A DNA stretch of 64,000 nucleotides from Pedococcus dokdonensis (GTDB taxonomy: Bacteria; Actinomycetota; Actinomycetes; Actinomycetales; Dermatophilaceae), in contig NZ_LT629711.1 in NCBI RefSeq assembly GCF_900104525.1, positions 3,878,065-3,942,064 of the forward strand. The letters run 5' to 3'. Below the pieces are notes generated by a model. The model worked only from the letters and a program-made list of their open reading frames with translations, did no database searches and was not told the origin of the DNA. The number at the start of each line of letters is the position of its first letter. The stretch's first letter is position 1. The translations under genes and the position numbers were made by a program. Positions 27,668-41,865 of this stretch are shown here, piece by piece.

Positions 27668-28635
27668 CCATCCCGTTCCGCGAGCGCAACCCCGTCCCGA
27701 TCGGGGCCGCCGGCCTGCTGGCCATCGGCCTGGTGCTGTTCCTCGCGTTCAACATCCAGACCATCCCGTTCCTCGGGGGCGGTGACCACTACAGCGCGGC
27801 CTTCAGCGAGGCCGGTGGCCTGATCGAGGGTGACGACGTCCGCATCGCGGGGGTGAAGGTCGGCAAGGTCGAGAAGGTCGACCTCGCGGGCGACCACGTC
27901 GTCGTCGGCTTCAAGGTCACCGAGCCGGTGGCGTTCGGCACCCGCACCGGTGCGAGCGTGCGGATGAAGACCCTGCTCGGGGCGAAGTACCTCGCCCTCG
28001 AGCCGGGTGGCGGTGGCCAGCTCAAGGAGGACAGCGAGATCCCGCTGGACCGGACCGTCTCGTCCTACGACATCGTGAACGCCTTCACCGACCTCGCGAC
28101 CACCTCGGAGCGGATCGACACCGACCAGCTGGCGAAGTCGCTGACCACCCTGGCCACCGAGTTCAAGGACAGCCCGCCCGACGTGAAGGCTGCCCTCGAC
28201 GGGCTGAGCCGGCTCTCGAACACGATCGCCTCCCGCGACGACGAGCTCCGTCGGCTGCTGGCTTCCGCGAACTCCGTCAGCGGCACCGTGGCCCAGCGCA
28301 ACAAGGCAGTGGAGTCGATCATCAAGAACGCCGACCTGCTGATGGTGGAGCTGAACGCCCGGCGCGACGCCATCCACACGCTCTTCACCAACACCTCGGC
28401 GATGGCCCAGCAGATCACCGGTCTGGTGCGCGACAACCGCACCGAGCTCAAGCCCGCGCTCGACCAGCTGACCAAGGTGCTTGCCGTGCTGCAGAAGCAC
28501 GAGAAGGACCTCGGCGACACGATCCAGGCGATGGGTCCCTTCACCCGGCTGTTCGCCAACGTGCTGGGCAACGGCCGCTGGTTCGACACCTACATCGCGA
28601 ACCTCACCACCCCCGTCTCCGCGGGAGGCAACTGA
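27664..28635 (+). CDS. mceC: Mce family protein MceC
   Basis: 323-residue MCE subunit. N-terminal helix GAAGLLAIGLVLFLAFNI, MCE domain with FSEAGGLIEGDDVRIAGVKV and MKTLLGAKYLALEPGG, followed by helical repeats and a GNGRWFDTYI C-terminus. The stop shares a base with the mceD start. Confidence 0.9.
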   Translation: MTIPFRERNPVPIGAAGLLAIGLVLFLAFNIQTIPFLGGGDHYSAAFSEAGGLIEGDDVRIAGVKVGKVEKVDLAGDHVVVGFKVTEPVAFGTRTGASVRMKTLLGAKYLALEPGGGGQLKEDSEIPLDRTVSSYDIVNAFTDLATTSERIDTDQLAKSLTTLATEFKDSPPDVKAALDGLSRLSNTIASRDDELRRLLASANSVSGTVAQRNKAVESIIKNADLLMVELNARRDAIHTLFTNTSAMAQQITGLVRDNRTELKPALDQLTKVLAVLQKHEKDLGDTIQAMGPFTRLFANVLGNGRWFDTYIANLTTPVSAGGN

Positions 28636-29873
28636 TGATGCGCCTGCCCACCGTGCCCCGCGTCGGCCTCATCCCGAGGCTCGTCGCCGCCCTCGTCGTG
28701 GTCGCGCTGGCCGCCGGCGCGTACGCCTTCTGGCCGCGCCAGGACGACCTCCACGTGACCGGGGAGTTCACCCGCGCGGTCGGCCTCTTCCCGGGTTCGG
28801 ACGTCCGCATCCTCGGCGTCGCCGTCGGCAAGGTCACCGAGGTCACCCCCAAGGGCGACAAGGTCGAGGTGAAGTTCCAGTTCGACCGCAAGTACAAGGT
28901 GCCCGCGGACGCGAAGGCGGCCGTGGTGGCCCCCTCGCTGGTGAGCGACCGCTACGTGCAGCTGCTGCCGGCCTACACCTCGGGTCCGGTCATGAAGGAC
29001 GACGCGCAGATCGGGCTGGACCGCACCGCGGTCCCGGTGGAGCTGGACCGGATCTCCTCGAGCCTCGACGACCTGCTGGTCGCCCTCGGCCCCAACGGCG
29101 CCAACAAGGACGGTGCCTTCGCGGACGTGCTCGACACCGGCGCCAAGAACCTCGACGGGCAGGGCCAGAAGCTGCACGACACCAACCGCGACCTGTCCAA
29201 GGCACTGGAGACGCTGTCGGGCGGTCGCAACGACCTGTTCGGGACGGTGAAGAACCTGCAGGCCTTCACGACCATGCTGGCCACCAACGACGACCAGGTG
29301 CGGCGGCTGAACACCGACCTCGCCAACGTGTCGGTGCAGCTGGACGGCGAGCGCGACGACCTGGCGGCCGCGCTGAAGAACCTGGCCGTCGCGCTCAGCG
29401 AGGTCAGCTCCTTCGTGCACGACAACCGCGCGGGCCTCACGACGAACCTGAAGCAGCTGGCCGACGTGACCGGCACGATCGCGAAGCAGCGCGACGCCCT
29501 GGCGGAGACGCTGACCAACGCCCCCGTGGCCGTGAGCAACCTGCAGAACGCCTACAACCCCCAGACCGGCACCCTCGACACCCGCGCCAACGTCAACGAG
29601 AACCTCAAGCTCCAGAACCTGCTGTGCAGCCTGATCACCGAGGGCGGTCAGTCGGCCTCGCTGTGCAAGACCGTCAACGGCGTGCTCAAGCCGGTCGAGG
29701 ACCTGCTCGACACGCTCGACGGGCTGGGCGTGAAGCTGCCCCTCGACCTGCTGTCGGCGCTGCCGCAGTCCCAGAGCGGCGGCGCGACGTCCGGCCCGTC
29801 GGCGACCGGCAGCACGGTCCGGATGCGTGGCGCCGACCCGACCCTGGGTGGCCTCCTGGGAGGCACCCGATGA
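28635..29873 (+). CDS. mceD: Mce family protein MceD
   Basis: 412-residue MCE subunit. N-terminal helix RLVAALVVVALAAGAYAFW, MCE domain with FTRAVGLFPGSDVRILGVAV and APSLVSDRYVQLLP, long helical region, and a Ser/Gly-rich C-terminal tail. Overlaps mceE by ATGA. Confidence 0.9.
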   Translation: MMRLPTVPRVGLIPRLVAALVVVALAAGAYAFWPRQDDLHVTGEFTRAVGLFPGSDVRILGVAVGKVTEVTPKGDKVEVKFQFDRKYKVPADAKAAVVAPSLVSDRYVQLLPAYTSGPVMKDDAQIGLDRTAVPVELDRISSSLDDLLVALGPNGANKDGAFADVLDTGAKNLDGQGQKLHDTNRDLSKALETLSGGRNDLFGTVKNLQAFTTMLATNDDQVRRLNTDLANVSVQLDGERDDLAAALKNLAVALSEVSSFVHDNRAGLTTNLKQLADVTGTIAKQRDALAETLTNAPVAVSNLQNAYNPQTGTLDTRANVNENLKLQNLLCSLITEGGQSASLCKTVNGVLKPVEDLLDTLDGLGVKLPLDLLSALPQSQSGGATSGPSATGSTVRMRGADPTLGGLLGGTR

Positions 29874-31090
29874 GGAACCCGATGAGCCACCAGCCGACCA
29901 CCACCCGGACCAGCGGGACCACCACCGGTATGGCGCGTGGCCGGCGGCTGCTCTCCGGCGCGGTCGTGGCCGCCACCGTCCTCGGTGTGTCCGGGTGCCA
30001 GGGCGCCTTCGACCTGCCGCTCCCGGGCGGTGCCGCCAACCGCGGCGACATCTTCCGGGTCACCGCGGAGTTCGCCGACGTGCTCGACCTGGTGCCGCAG
30101 TCGTCGGTCAAGGTCGACCAGGTCACCGTCGGCTCGGTCGAGAAGATCGAGCTCAACGGCTGGACCGCCCGGGTGACCCTGCGCCTCCCGAAGGACGTGG
30201 ACCTGCCGGACAACGCCGTCGCCGAGCTCAAGCAGACCTCCCTGCTGGGTGAGAAGTACGTCCAGCTGTCGCCGCCTACGACGGGCGCGCCCGAGGGGCA
30301 CCTGGGGGAGGGGGACAACATCCCGTTGGCGCGCACCGGCCGCAACCCCGAGGTCGAGGAGGTCCTCAGCGCGATGTCGCTGCTGCTCAACGGCGGCGGG
30401 GTGGCCCAGCTCAAGGTGATCGAGACCGAGCTCAACAACGCCATGCGCGGCAACCAGGCGCAGATCAAGGACGTCATCAAGCAGCTCGACACGTTCGTCG
30501 GGGGGCTCGACCAGCAGAAGTCGGAGATCGTCCGCGCGATCGACAACATCGACAAGCTCTCGGCCAGGCTGGCCGCCCAGAAGGACGACATCGCCGCCGC
30601 GCTCGAAGCCCTGCCCAAGGGCCTGAAGGTGCTCGCCGACCAGCGCCAGCAGCTGGTGCAGATGCTCCAGGCGCTGAGCCGTCTCGGCGCCGTCGGCACC
30701 CAGGTGATCCAGCAGAGCAAGGCCGACACGGCCGCCAACCTCAAGGCGCTGGCGCCGATCCTGGCGCAGCTGACCAAGGCCGGCGACGACCTGCCGAAGT
30801 CGCTCCAGCTGCTGCTGACCTACCCGTTCTCCGACGCGACGACCGGGGCGATGCGGGGCGACTTCACCAACATGTCGGCCGACCTCGACCTCAACCTCAG
30901 CAACCTCGCGGGCAACCTGGGCATCCCGACCACCCCGCCCGGTGGCGGTGGCCTCCCGACCACCCCGCCCAGCCTCCCGACCCTGCCCATCCCCAGCGTG
31001 ACCATCCCGCCGCTGCCGGGCGCTCCCACCCCGACCGGCACCCAGCCGCCGTGCACCATCCCGCTCCTCTGCCCCGGAGGTGGGTCGTGA
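29870..31090 (+). CDS. mceE: Mce family lipoprotein MceE
   Basis: 406-residue MCE subunit and the lipoprotein of the set, like mycobacterial MceE/LprK. Signal peptide with lipobox GVSGC near residue 44, then MCE domain (VTAEFADVLDLVPQSSVKVD, LKQTSLLGEKYVQL), helical region, and a Pro/Thr-rich C-terminus (about 350-406). ATG at 29870 overlaps the mceD stop; a nearer ATG at 29882 is a possible alternative start. Confidence 0.9.
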   Translation: MRNPMSHQPTTTRTSGTTTGMARGRRLLSGAVVAATVLGVSGCQGAFDLPLPGGAANRGDIFRVTAEFADVLDLVPQSSVKVDQVTVGSVEKIELNGWTARVTLRLPKDVDLPDNAVAELKQTSLLGEKYVQLSPPTTGAPEGHLGEGDNIPLARTGRNPEVEEVLSAMSLLLNGGGVAQLKVIETELNNAMRGNQAQIKDVIKQLDTFVGGLDQQKSEIVRAIDNIDKLSARLAAQKDDIAAALEALPKGLKVLADQRQQLVQMLQALSRLGAVGTQVIQQSKADTAANLKALAPILAQLTKAGDDLPKSLQLLLTYPFSDATTGAMRGDFTNMSADLDLNLSNLAGNLGIPTTPPGGGGLPTTPPSLPTLPIPSVTIPPLPGAPTPTGTQPPCTIPLLCPGGGS

Positions 31091-32358
31091 TCCGCCGGTC
31101 CGTGCAGGTGCAGCTGTTCGCCTTCCTGCTCCTCACGTTGTTCACCGTCTCGATCCTGTCGGCGCGCTACGTCGGCCTCTACGACCGGGTGGCCGGCGGG
31201 CAGTACCACGTGACGGCCGACTTCGAGCAGTCCGGCGGCATCTTCGTCGGCTCCGAGGTCTCCTACCGCGGCGTCACCGTCGGCACGGTCGACGACCTGC
31301 GGCTGTCCAAGGACGGCGTGGTCGTCGACGCGAAGATCAAGCGCGGCGTGCGGATCCCCAAGGACACCAAGGTCGTCGTCGAGAACCGCTCCGCCGTCGG
31401 CGAGCAGTACCTCGACTTCCAGCCGCGCAGCGACCGGGGCCCCGTGCTCGCCGACGGCGACGCGATCCCACGCAAGGACACGGCATACCCCCTACGGGTC
31501 GACACGCTCCTCCTGGACCTCGACCAGACCGTCAACTCGGTCGACAAGCAGGACCTGTCGACCGTGGTCGACGAGCTCGGCAAGGGCTTCGCCGACGGCG
31601 GCGAGGACCTCCAGCGGCTGATCGACAGCGGTGACCGGCTCACCCGGTCGGCGACCGAGGCGCTGCCGGAGACGAAGAAGCTGATCGACGACGGCCGGAT
31701 CGTGCTCGACACGCAGCGCGACTCCTCCGGCGACATCAAGGTGTTCGCGAAGAACTTCGCCGACCTGTCCGAGACCCTCAAGGGCTCGGACGGCGACCTG
31801 CGGCTCATCCTCGACCGGGGCGCCGTCGCCTCCAAGGAGCTGGACACCCTCGTCAAGGACAACCGGGGCAACCTCGCCGCGCTGTTGGCCAACCTGATCA
31901 CCATCGGCCAGGTCACCACCGCTCGCGTGGACGGCATCCAGCAGCTGCTCGTCACCTACCCCGACGTGGTCGCCGGTGGCTACACCGTGGTGCCCGGCGA
32001 CGGGTCGGCGCACTTCGGGCTGGCGCTGGCCCAGGACCCCCCGGTCTGCACGCAGGGCTACGGCGGCACGAAGAAGAAGAGCACCCGCGACCTCAGCAAC
32101 ACCAAGGCCAACACCTCGGCCAGGTGCACCGCCCCCCGCGGCTCGGGCACCAGCGTCCGCGGCGCGCAGAACGCCCCCGGGCCCTCGTCGAGCACGAACT
32201 CCACCGTTCCGTTCGCTTTCGGCGACCAACCCGTATCCCCGGGCATGGCTGCGTCGTTGGGCATGTCGACGCCACAGGTTTCGGTTCCTGTTCCTCCCGC
32301 CGGGGGTGAGAGCAGCGAGGCCTCGTGGTTGTGGATCATGAAGGAGGCTGCTCGATGA
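31087..32358 (+). CDS. mceF: Mce family protein MceF
   Basis: 423-residue MCE subunit closing the six-gene set. N-terminal helix QLFAFLLLTLFTVSILSARY, MCE domain with FEQSGGIFVGSEVSYRGVTV and ENRSAVGEQYLDFQP. GTG at 31087 overlaps the mceE stop; a longer frame upstream lies inside mceE. A CGGCATAC octamer sits within the gene at 31481. Confidence 0.9.
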   Translation: MIRRSVQVQLFAFLLLTLFTVSILSARYVGLYDRVAGGQYHVTADFEQSGGIFVGSEVSYRGVTVGTVDDLRLSKDGVVVDAKIKRGVRIPKDTKVVVENRSAVGEQYLDFQPRSDRGPVLADGDAIPRKDTAYPLRVDTLLLDLDQTVNSVDKQDLSTVVDELGKGFADGGEDLQRLIDSGDRLTRSATEALPETKKLIDDGRIVLDTQRDSSGDIKVFAKNFADLSETLKGSDGDLRLILDRGAVASKELDTLVKDNRGNLAALLANLITIGQVTTARVDGIQQLLVTYPDVVAGGYTVVPGDGSAHFGLALAQDPPVCTQGYGGTKKKSTRDLSNTKANTSARCTAPRGSGTSVRGAQNAPGPSSSTNSTVPFAFGDQPVSPGMAASLGMSTPQVSVPVPPAGGESSEASWLWIMKEAAR

Positions 32359-32885
32359 GCTCGATCACCGCCCCTGCCGGCGCCGTCCGCGCCAGGGCCC
32401 TGACCGTCACCCCACGCCTCGTGTGGGCCGTGGTGGCCGTGGCCCTCGTCGCGAGCCTCGCGCTGGCGGCCACCCGTGGCCGCGACTGGTATGCCGCGCG
32501 GCAGACCGAGGCGGCCAACGCGTCGGCCGTGGCCGCCGCCAGGCAGCTGGCCATCAACTTCGTCACCGTCGACTACGCAAAGGTCGACGCGGACGTGGCC
32601 CGCGTGAAGGCGGGTGCGACGGGCGAGTTCCTCAAGAGCTACTCGGCCTCGACGGCCGACCTGACCAAGGTGCTGGTGGCCAACAAGACCGTCTCGACGG
32701 TCCAACGCACCGAGGCCTCGCTGGTCTCCGGTGACCGCGACTCGGCCGTGGCCCTCGTCGGGGTGGTCGCGCCGACCAGGAACACCGCCGTGCCGAACGG
32801 CGAGACCAAGACCTACCGGATGCGGCTCGACCTGCGCCTGGTGGGCGACGCATGGAAGGTGGAGAACCTTGAGTTCGTCGGTTGA
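32355..32885 (+). CDS. Mce-associated membrane protein 1
   Basis: 176 residues: one N-terminal transmembrane helix (WAVVAVALVASLALAATRG) then a small alpha/beta domain of the Mce-associated (Mas) type, as found after mceF in actinobacteria. Such proteins are thought to stabilise the Mce complex. ATG overlaps the mceF stop. A GTATGCCG octamer at 32499 encodes its Tyr-Ala (TAT GCC). Confidence 0.8.
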   Translation: MSSITAPAGAVRARALTVTPRLVWAVVAVALVASLALAATRGRDWYAARQTEAANASAVAAARQLAINFVTVDYAKVDADVARVKAGATGEFLKSYSASTADLTKVLVANKTVSTVQRTEASLVSGDRDSAVALVGVVAPTRNTAVPNGETKTYRMRLDLRLVGDAWKVENLEFVG

Positions 32886-33612
32886 GACCAGGCCCAGGTC
32901 CCGTCCCAAGGTGGCGGGGGAGCGGTCGCGCGTCCGCACCCCCGAGGGACACCGTCGCGAGTCGAGCACCGAGGCGCACCTGCAGCGCGCCGTCGCCGAG
33001 CTCGAGGTGGCCGAGCCGACGGCCCCGAGGAAGCTGCGGCTGACGAGGCCGAGGCGACCCGAGGCCGGCACCGCGACCTTCGCGGCCGTGGACGCGGTCG
33101 AGGCTGGCGAGACGCAGGCGGTCACGGCGACCGTCGGTCGTCGGCGATGGGCCGCGCCGCTGATCGCGCTCGTGGTGGCGCTGGCCCTGCTCGCGGTCGT
33201 CGTGGGGGTCAGCCTGCGCGACCCGGGCGCCCAGGCCCGCACCGACCGGGCTGCGGCCAGCCAGGCCCGCACCTCGATCGAGCAGCTGCTCAGCTACAAC
33301 TACAAGACCATCGACGCCCAGGCGGCCCAGGTGGAGGGCCTGCTGACAGGGTCGTTCAAGGGTGAGTTCAGCGCGGCGATGGCCAAGGACATCAAGCCGC
33401 TCGCGGTGCAGAACCAGACCGTCGTGCAGGCCAAGGTCTCCGACCTCGGGGTGATGAGCTCCTCGGACCGCACGGTCAAGGTGCTCGCCTTCGTCAACCA
33501 GGCCCGTGTCGGCACCGACCAGAAGGAGCCGGTGGTCGACCAGAACCGCGTCATCGCGACCCTGACGAAGGTCGGCGACCGGTGGTTGATCAGCAAGCTG
33601 GAGGCCTTCTAG
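32869..33612 (+). CDS. Mce-associated membrane protein 2
   Basis: 247 residues: a basic, charged cytoplasmic N-terminus of about 85 residues, one transmembrane helix (LIALVVALALLAVVVGVSL) and a C-terminal domain like the preceding protein (KVSDLGVMSSSDRTVKVLAF, VIATLTKVGDRWLISKLE). TTG at 32869 is chosen because GGTGGAG lies five bases upstream and it overlaps the previous gene by 17 bases; GTG at 32911 is an alternative. It ends the operon before a terminator. Confidence 0.75.
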   Translation: MSSSVETRPRSRPKVAGERSRVRTPEGHRRESSTEAHLQRAVAELEVAEPTAPRKLRLTRPRRPEAGTATFAAVDAVEAGETQAVTATVGRRRWAAPLIALVVALALLAVVVGVSLRDPGAQARTDRAAASQARTSIEQLLSYNYKTIDAQAAQVEGLLTGSFKGEFSAAMAKDIKPLAVQNQTVVQAKVSDLGVMSSSDRTVKVLAFVNQARVGTDQKEPVVDQNRVIATLTKVGDRWLISKLEAF

Positions 33613-33640
33613 GAGGCCGCGACACCCCCGCTGACCTGCG

Positions 33641-33668
33641 ACGACCCACCCCGATCGGGGTGGGTCGT
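33641..33668 (+). terminator. Terminator of the mce operon
   Basis: Perfect palindrome: ACGACCCACCCC (33641-33652), GATC loop, GGGGTGGGTCGT (33657-33668), 28 bases after the last Mce-associated gene. Confidence 0.8.
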
Positions 33669-34008
33669 GGTCGTCCGTTCGGCGACCCGCGCCGCGATTG
33701 TCTTGACGTGGGGGGATTGGCACGTCATCCTCGACTGCGTCGGATCGGCCCGTGGCGCTCTGCCCGGGCCCGACCCCCGTCGACGGTGTGGCGTGAGCCC
33801 GCTGGACACGGTTGGACGAGGCTGCCCTCTTTCGTGTATGCTCATCCTTTGCGCTGCCCTCTTTCCTGACCTCGCCTCAGACCCCAGCCCTTCGTGCCCT
33901 GCGGCACGGATTCGTGGCCTTGGTCCTCCGCGTGGTCGGAGCCGGCGGTCGGCGCTGCACCGGTTTCGAACCATCAGTATTGAACAAGGCCCGTGGAAGG
34001 ACCCCTCC
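33669..34008 (+). promoter_or_regulatory. rpoB upstream region with candidate promoter
   Basis: No gene seen in 33613-34008. Beyond the mce terminator, the best promoter match is TTGGAC (33812-33817), 19-base spacer, TATGCT (33837-33842), leaving a leader of roughly 160 bases to rpoB. The 19-base spacer is longer than ideal, so the exact site is uncertain. Confidence 0.4.
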
Positions 34009-37000
34009 TTGGCTGCCTCGCGCAACGCGACTCAGACTGTGTCCACCGCACGGACGGCTTCCGGCCGTCTGTCGTTCGCGAAGATCCGCGAACCCCTCGA
34101 GGTCCCCGACCTCCTGGCGCTGCAAACCGAAAGCTTCGACTGGCTCCTCGGCAACGAGCGCTGGCAGGCCCGGGTCGCAGCCGCCAAGGCCGACGGCCGG
34201 GGGGATGTGCCGGATCGCTCCGGCCTCGAGGAGATCTTCGAGGAAATCTCTCCCATCGAGGACTTCAGCGGCTCGATGTCGCTGTCGTTCCGTGACCACC
34301 GCTTCGAGGAGGTCAAGTACTCCATCGAGGACTGCAAGGAGCGCGACCAGACCTACTCGGCGCCCCTGTTCGTCACCGCGGAGTTCATGAACACCACGAC
34401 TGGCGAGATCAAGAGCCAGACCGTGTTCATGGGCGACTTCCCGCTCATGACCGAGCGCGGCACCTTCGTGATCAACGGCACCGAGCGCGTCGTCGTCTCG
34501 CAGCTGGTCCGCAGCCCGGGCGTCTACTTCGAGCGCACGCCCGACAAGACGTCCGACAAGGACATCTACACCGCCAAGGTCATCCCGAGCCGCGGTGCCT
34601 GGCTGGAGTTCGAGATCGACAAGCGCGACATGGTCGGCGTCCGCGTCGACCGCAAGCGCAAGCAGTCGGTCACGGTGCTCCTCAAGGCCCTGGGCATGTC
34701 CGAGGCCGAGATCCTCGAGGAGTTCGGCGACTTCGAGTCGATGCGCCTCACCCTGGAGAAGGACCACACGGCCGGCCAGGACGACGCGCTGCTCGACATC
34801 TACCGCAAGCTGCGCCCGGGCGAACCGCCGACCCGTGAGGCCGCCCAGACCCTGCTGGACAACCTCTACTTCAACCCCAAGCGCTACGACCTGGCCAAGG
34901 TCGGCCGTTACAAGATCGACCGCAAGCTGGGTGTCCCGGCCGAGCTCAACGCGTCCGTGCTGTCCGTGGACGACATCGTCGCCACGATCAAGTACATCGT
35001 CGCGCTGCACGCCGGCGAGGCCACGCTGACCGGCAAGAACGGCGAGGAGGTGCCGGTCGAGGTCGACGACATCGACCACTTCGGCAACCGTCGCCTGCGC
35101 AACGTCGGCGAGCTCATCCAGAACCAGGTCCGCACCGGGCTGTCCCGCATGGAGCGCGTCGTCCGCGAGCGCATGACCACGCAGGACGTCGAGGCGATCA
35201 CGCCGCAGACCCTGATCAACATCCGCCCCGTGGTGGCCTCGATCAAGGAGTTCTTCGGCACCTCCCAGCTGTCGCAGTTCATGGACCAGAACAACCCGCT
35301 CGCGGGCCTGACGCACAAGCGGCGTCTGTCGGCCCTCGGCCCGGGTGGTCTGTCCCGTGACCGCGCCGGCATGGAGGTCCGTGACGTCCACCCGTCGCAC
35401 TACGGCCGGATGTGCCCGATCGAGACCCCTGAGGGCCCGAACATCGGCCTGATCGGCTCGCTCGCCTCCTACGGCCGGATCAACGCGTTCGGCTTCATCG
35501 AGACGCCCTACCGCAAGGTCGTCAAGGGCAAGGTCACGGACGAGATCCACTACCTGTCCGCCGACGAGGAGGACCGCCACGTCATCGCACAGGCCAACGC
35601 CGTCATCAACGCCGACGGCCTGTTCACCGAGGACCGCGTCCTGGTCCGCACCAAGGGTGGCGAGGTCGACTACATCCCCGGCGCCGACGTCGACTACATG
35701 GACGTCTCGCCGCGCCAGATGGTGTCGGCCGCGACCGCGCTGATCCCGTTCCTCGAGCACGACGACGCCAACCGTGCACTGATGGGCTCCAACATGCAGC
35801 GCCAGGCGGTGCCGCTGGTGAAGTCCGAGGCGCCGCTGGTCGGCACCGGCATGGAGTACCGCGCCGCGCTCGACTCGGGCGACGTCGTCCGCGCCGAGAC
35901 CGCCGGTGTGGTCACCGAGGTGTCCGCCGACCTCGTCACCGTCGCCGGTGACGACGGCTCGACCCGCACCTACCGGATCGCCAAGTTCGCGCGCTCCAAC
36001 CAGGGCACGTCCTACAACCAGGTCGTCGTCGTCAACGAGGGCGACCGGGTCGAGGCCGGCGGCGTCATCGCCGACGGTCCCGCGACCGAGGGCGGCGAGA
36101 TGGCCCTGGGCCGCAACCTGCTGGTGGCGTTCATGCCGTGGGAGGGCCACAACTACGAGGACGCGATCATCCTCAGCCAGCGCCTGGTGCAGGACGACGT
36201 CCTCTCCTCGATCCACATCGAGGAGCACGAGGTCGACGCCCGCGACACCAAGCTCGGCCCCGAGGAGATCACCCGGGACATCCCGAACGTCTCCGAGGAG
36301 GTCCTGGCCGACCTCGACGAGCGCGGCATCATCCGCATCGGTGCCGAGGTCCGCGACGGCGACCTGCTCGTCGGCAAGGTCACGCCCAAGGGTGAGACCG
36401 AGCTGACCCCGGAGGAGCGCCTGCTGCGCGCCATCTTCGGTGAGAAGGCCCGCGAGGTCCGCGACACGTCGCTCAAGGTGCCCCACGGCGAGACCGGCAC
36501 GGTCATCGGCGTCAAGGTGTTCGACAAGGACGAAGGCGACGACCTGCCCCCGGGCGTCAACCAGCTGGTCCGCGTCTACGTCGCCAACAAGCGCAAGATC
36601 ACCGACGGTGACAAGCTCGCCGGCCGGCACGGCAACAAGGGCGTCATCTCCAAGATCCTGCCCGTCGAGGACATGCCGTTCCTCGAGGACGGCACGCCCG
36701 TCGACGTCGTGCTCAACCCGCTCGGTGTCCCCGGTCGCATGAACGTCGGCCAGATCCTCGAGCTGCACCTCGGCTGGGCCGCCTCGCGCGGTTGGGAGAT
36801 CGCCGGCAACCCGGACTGGGCCAAGCTCATCCCCGAGGACGCGCGTCAGGCCCCGGCCGGCACCCGCGTCGCCTCGCCGGTGTTCGACGGTGTGCGCGAG
36901 GACGAGATCGTGGGTCTGCTCGACTCGACGACCAAGACCCGCGACGACGTGCGGCTCATCGACGGCTCCGGCAAGTCCCGGCTCTTCGACGGTCGCTCCG

Positions 37001-37485
37001 GCGAGCCCTTCCCCGAGCCGGTGTCCGTGGGCTACATGTACATCCTCAAGCTGCACCACCTCGTGGACGACAAGATCCACGCCCGCAGCACCGGCCCCTA
37101 CAGCATGATCACGCAGCAGCCGCTGGGTGGTAAGGCGCAGTTCGGTGGCCAGCGCTTCGGTGAGATGGAGGTGTGGGCCCTCGAGGCGTACGGCGCGGCC
37201 TACGCGCTGCAGGAGCTGCTCACCATCAAGTCGGACGACGTCCAGGGCCGCGTGAAGGTCTACGAGGCGATCGTCAAGGGCGACAACATCCCCGAGCCCG
37301 GCATCCCCGAGTCCTTCAAGGTGCTCATCAAGGAGATGCAGTCGCTGTGCCTCAACGTCGAGGTCCTGAACAGCGAGGGCACCTCGATCGAGCTGAAGGA
37401 GTCCGATGAGGACGTCTTCCGCGCGGCGGAGGAGCTCGGCATCGACCTGTCCCGGCGCGAGCCCAGTTCGGTCGAAGAGGTCTGA
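34009..37485 (+). CDS. rpoB: DNA-directed RNA polymerase subunit beta
   Basis: Beta subunit of RNA polymerase, 1158 residues, normal for Actinomycetota. TTG at 34009 is chosen: GGAAGGA lies upstream, and the product [14 protein letters not shown] leads into [15 protein letters not shown] as expected. The rifampicin region around residues 417-450 ([35 protein letters not shown]) has wild-type His436 and Ser441, equivalent to E. coli His526 and Ser531. C-terminal [20 protein letters not shown] and [20 protein letters not shown] are intact. Confidence 0.98.
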   Translation: MAASRNATQTVSTARTASGRLSFAKIREPLEVPDLLALQTESFDWLLGNERWQARVAAAKADGRGDVPDRSGLEEIFEEISPIEDFSGSMSLSFRDHRFEEVKYSIEDCKERDQTYSAPLFVTAEFMNTTTGEIKSQTVFMGDFPLMTERGTFVINGTERVVVSQLVRSPGVYFERTPDKTSDKDIYTAKVIPSRGAWLEFEIDKRDMVGVRVDRKRKQSVTVLLKALGMSEAEILEEFGDFESMRLTLEKDHTAGQDDALLDIYRKLRPGEPPTREAAQTLLDNLYFNPKRYDLAKVGRYKIDRKLGVPAELNASVLSVDDIVATIKYIVALHAGEATLTGKNGEEVPVEVDDIDHFGNRRLRNVGELIQNQVRTGLSRMERVVRERMTTQDVEAITPQTLINIRPVVASIKEFFGTSQLSQFMDQNNPLAGLTHKRRLSALGPGGLSRDRAGMEVRDVHPSHYGRMCPIETPEGPNIGLIGSLASYGRINAFGFIETPYRKVVKGKVTDEIHYLSADEEDRHVIAQANAVINADGLFTEDRVLVRTKGGEVDYIPGADVDYMDVSPRQMVSAATALIPFLEHDDANRALMGSNMQRQAVPLVKSEAPLVGTGMEYRAALDSGDVVRAETAGVVTEVSADLVTVAGDDGSTRTYRIAKFARSNQGTSYNQVVVVNEGDRVEAGGVIADGPATEGGEMALGRNLLVAFMPWEGHNYEDAIILSQRLVQDDVLSSIHIEEHEVDARDTKLGPEEITRDIPNVSEEVLADLDERGIIRIGAEVRDGDLLVGKVTPKGETELTPEERLLRAIFGEKAREVRDTSLKVPHGETGTVIGVKVFDKDEGDDLPPGVNQLVRVYVANKRKITDGDKLAGRHGNKGVISKILPVEDMPFLEDGTPVDVVLNPLGVPGRMNVGQILELHLGWAASRGWEIAGNPDWAKLIPEDARQAPAGTRVASPVFDGVREDEIVGLLDSTTKTRDDVRLIDGSGKSRLFDGRSGEPFPEPVSVGYMYILKLHHLVDDKIHARSTGPYSMITQQPLGGKAQFGGQRFGEMEVWALEAYGAAYALQELLTIKSDDVQGRVKVYEAIVKGDNIPEPGIPESFKVLIKEMQSLCLNVEVLNSEGTSIELKESDEDVFRAAEELGIDLSRREPSSVEEV

Positions 37486-37486
37486 C

Positions 37487-37527
37487 GGTATGCCGCGTGG
37501 TCACCGCCGGTGACCACGCGGCACACC
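37487..37527. promoter_or_regulatory. Strong hairpin between rpoB and rpoC
   Basis: GGTATGCCGCGTGGTCACC (37487-37505) and GGTGACCACGCGGCACACC (37509-37527) pair at 18 of 19 positions around GCC, starting two bases after the rpoB stop. It contains one GTATGCCG octamer. The core GCCGCGTGGTCACC recurs in the hairpin after rpoC. It may partly attenuate or process the rpoBC transcript. Confidence 0.6.
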
Positions 37528-37582
37528 TCCCCTCACGACCAACCCCACAGTTTCAAGCAAGAGACACGGAAGAAGGAACCAC

Positions 37583-41461
<3,879 letters not shown>

Positions 41462-41481
41462 GCGAACGGCTCCGCCCGCGA

Positions 41482-41526
41482 AGGGGCGGGTGCGCCGCGT
41501 GGTCACCACGCGGCGCACCCGCCCCT
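41482..41526. terminator. Terminator after rpoC
   Basis: Perfect 22-bp inverted repeat (41482-41503 and 41505-41526) with a single central base; inner core GCGCCGCGTGGT pairs with ACCACGCGGCGC. It starts 20 bases after the rpoC stop and should end the rpoBC transcript. Confidence 0.85.
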
Positions 41527-41569
41527 CGCGCGTGGCCCGGGCGGTGGCGGTCGGCGTGCGGGAACCGAT

Positions 41570-41598
41570 TTGGTCGGGTCCCACGCAGGCGGTATCTT
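41570..41598 (+). promoter_or_regulatory. Predicted rpsL-rpsG promoter
   Basis: TTGGTC (41570-41575), 17-base spacer, TATCTT (41593-41598). Preceded by the CGATTTGGT context shared with the rplJ and rpsJ promoters. Leaves a leader of about 260 bases. Confidence 0.6.
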
Positions 41599-41865
41599 TG
41601 AACACTGTGTCTGAGGTCTGCCTCGGGCACGAGCGCCGGACAGCGGCACCGACCCGAGCAGCACGTCGGGACCGCGACCGGCACCACCTCTCGCCGGGCA
41701 ACCCGCAACCGACCGATCACGGGCGTGTGCGGGGAGTGCAGGGGAGAGCGCCGAGCACGACACACCCGAATGCGGGGGTCGGGCAAGGCACCACACCAAG
41801 GAGTGTCAGCAGGACCGCAACCGCGGCCCGGCGGCACCGAACATCAACTACGTACGGAGAACAGG
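41599..41865 (+). promoter_or_regulatory. rpsL leader with element shared with rpsJ
   Basis: No gene is supported in this GC-rich leader. At 41758-41782 it holds a 25-base element: CGACACACCCGA, two variable bases (AT), GCGGGGGTCGG, matching the rpsJ leader at 51615-51639 in 23 of 25 positions. CCGA and TCGG can pair as a short stem. It ends with GGAGAACAGG before the TTG start. Confidence 0.6.

Noticed and set aside
35260..35360. Possible rifampicin- or streptomycin-resistance alleles in rpoB and rpsL
   Set aside because: The rifampicin region of RpoB and the two key lysines of S12 read as wild type.
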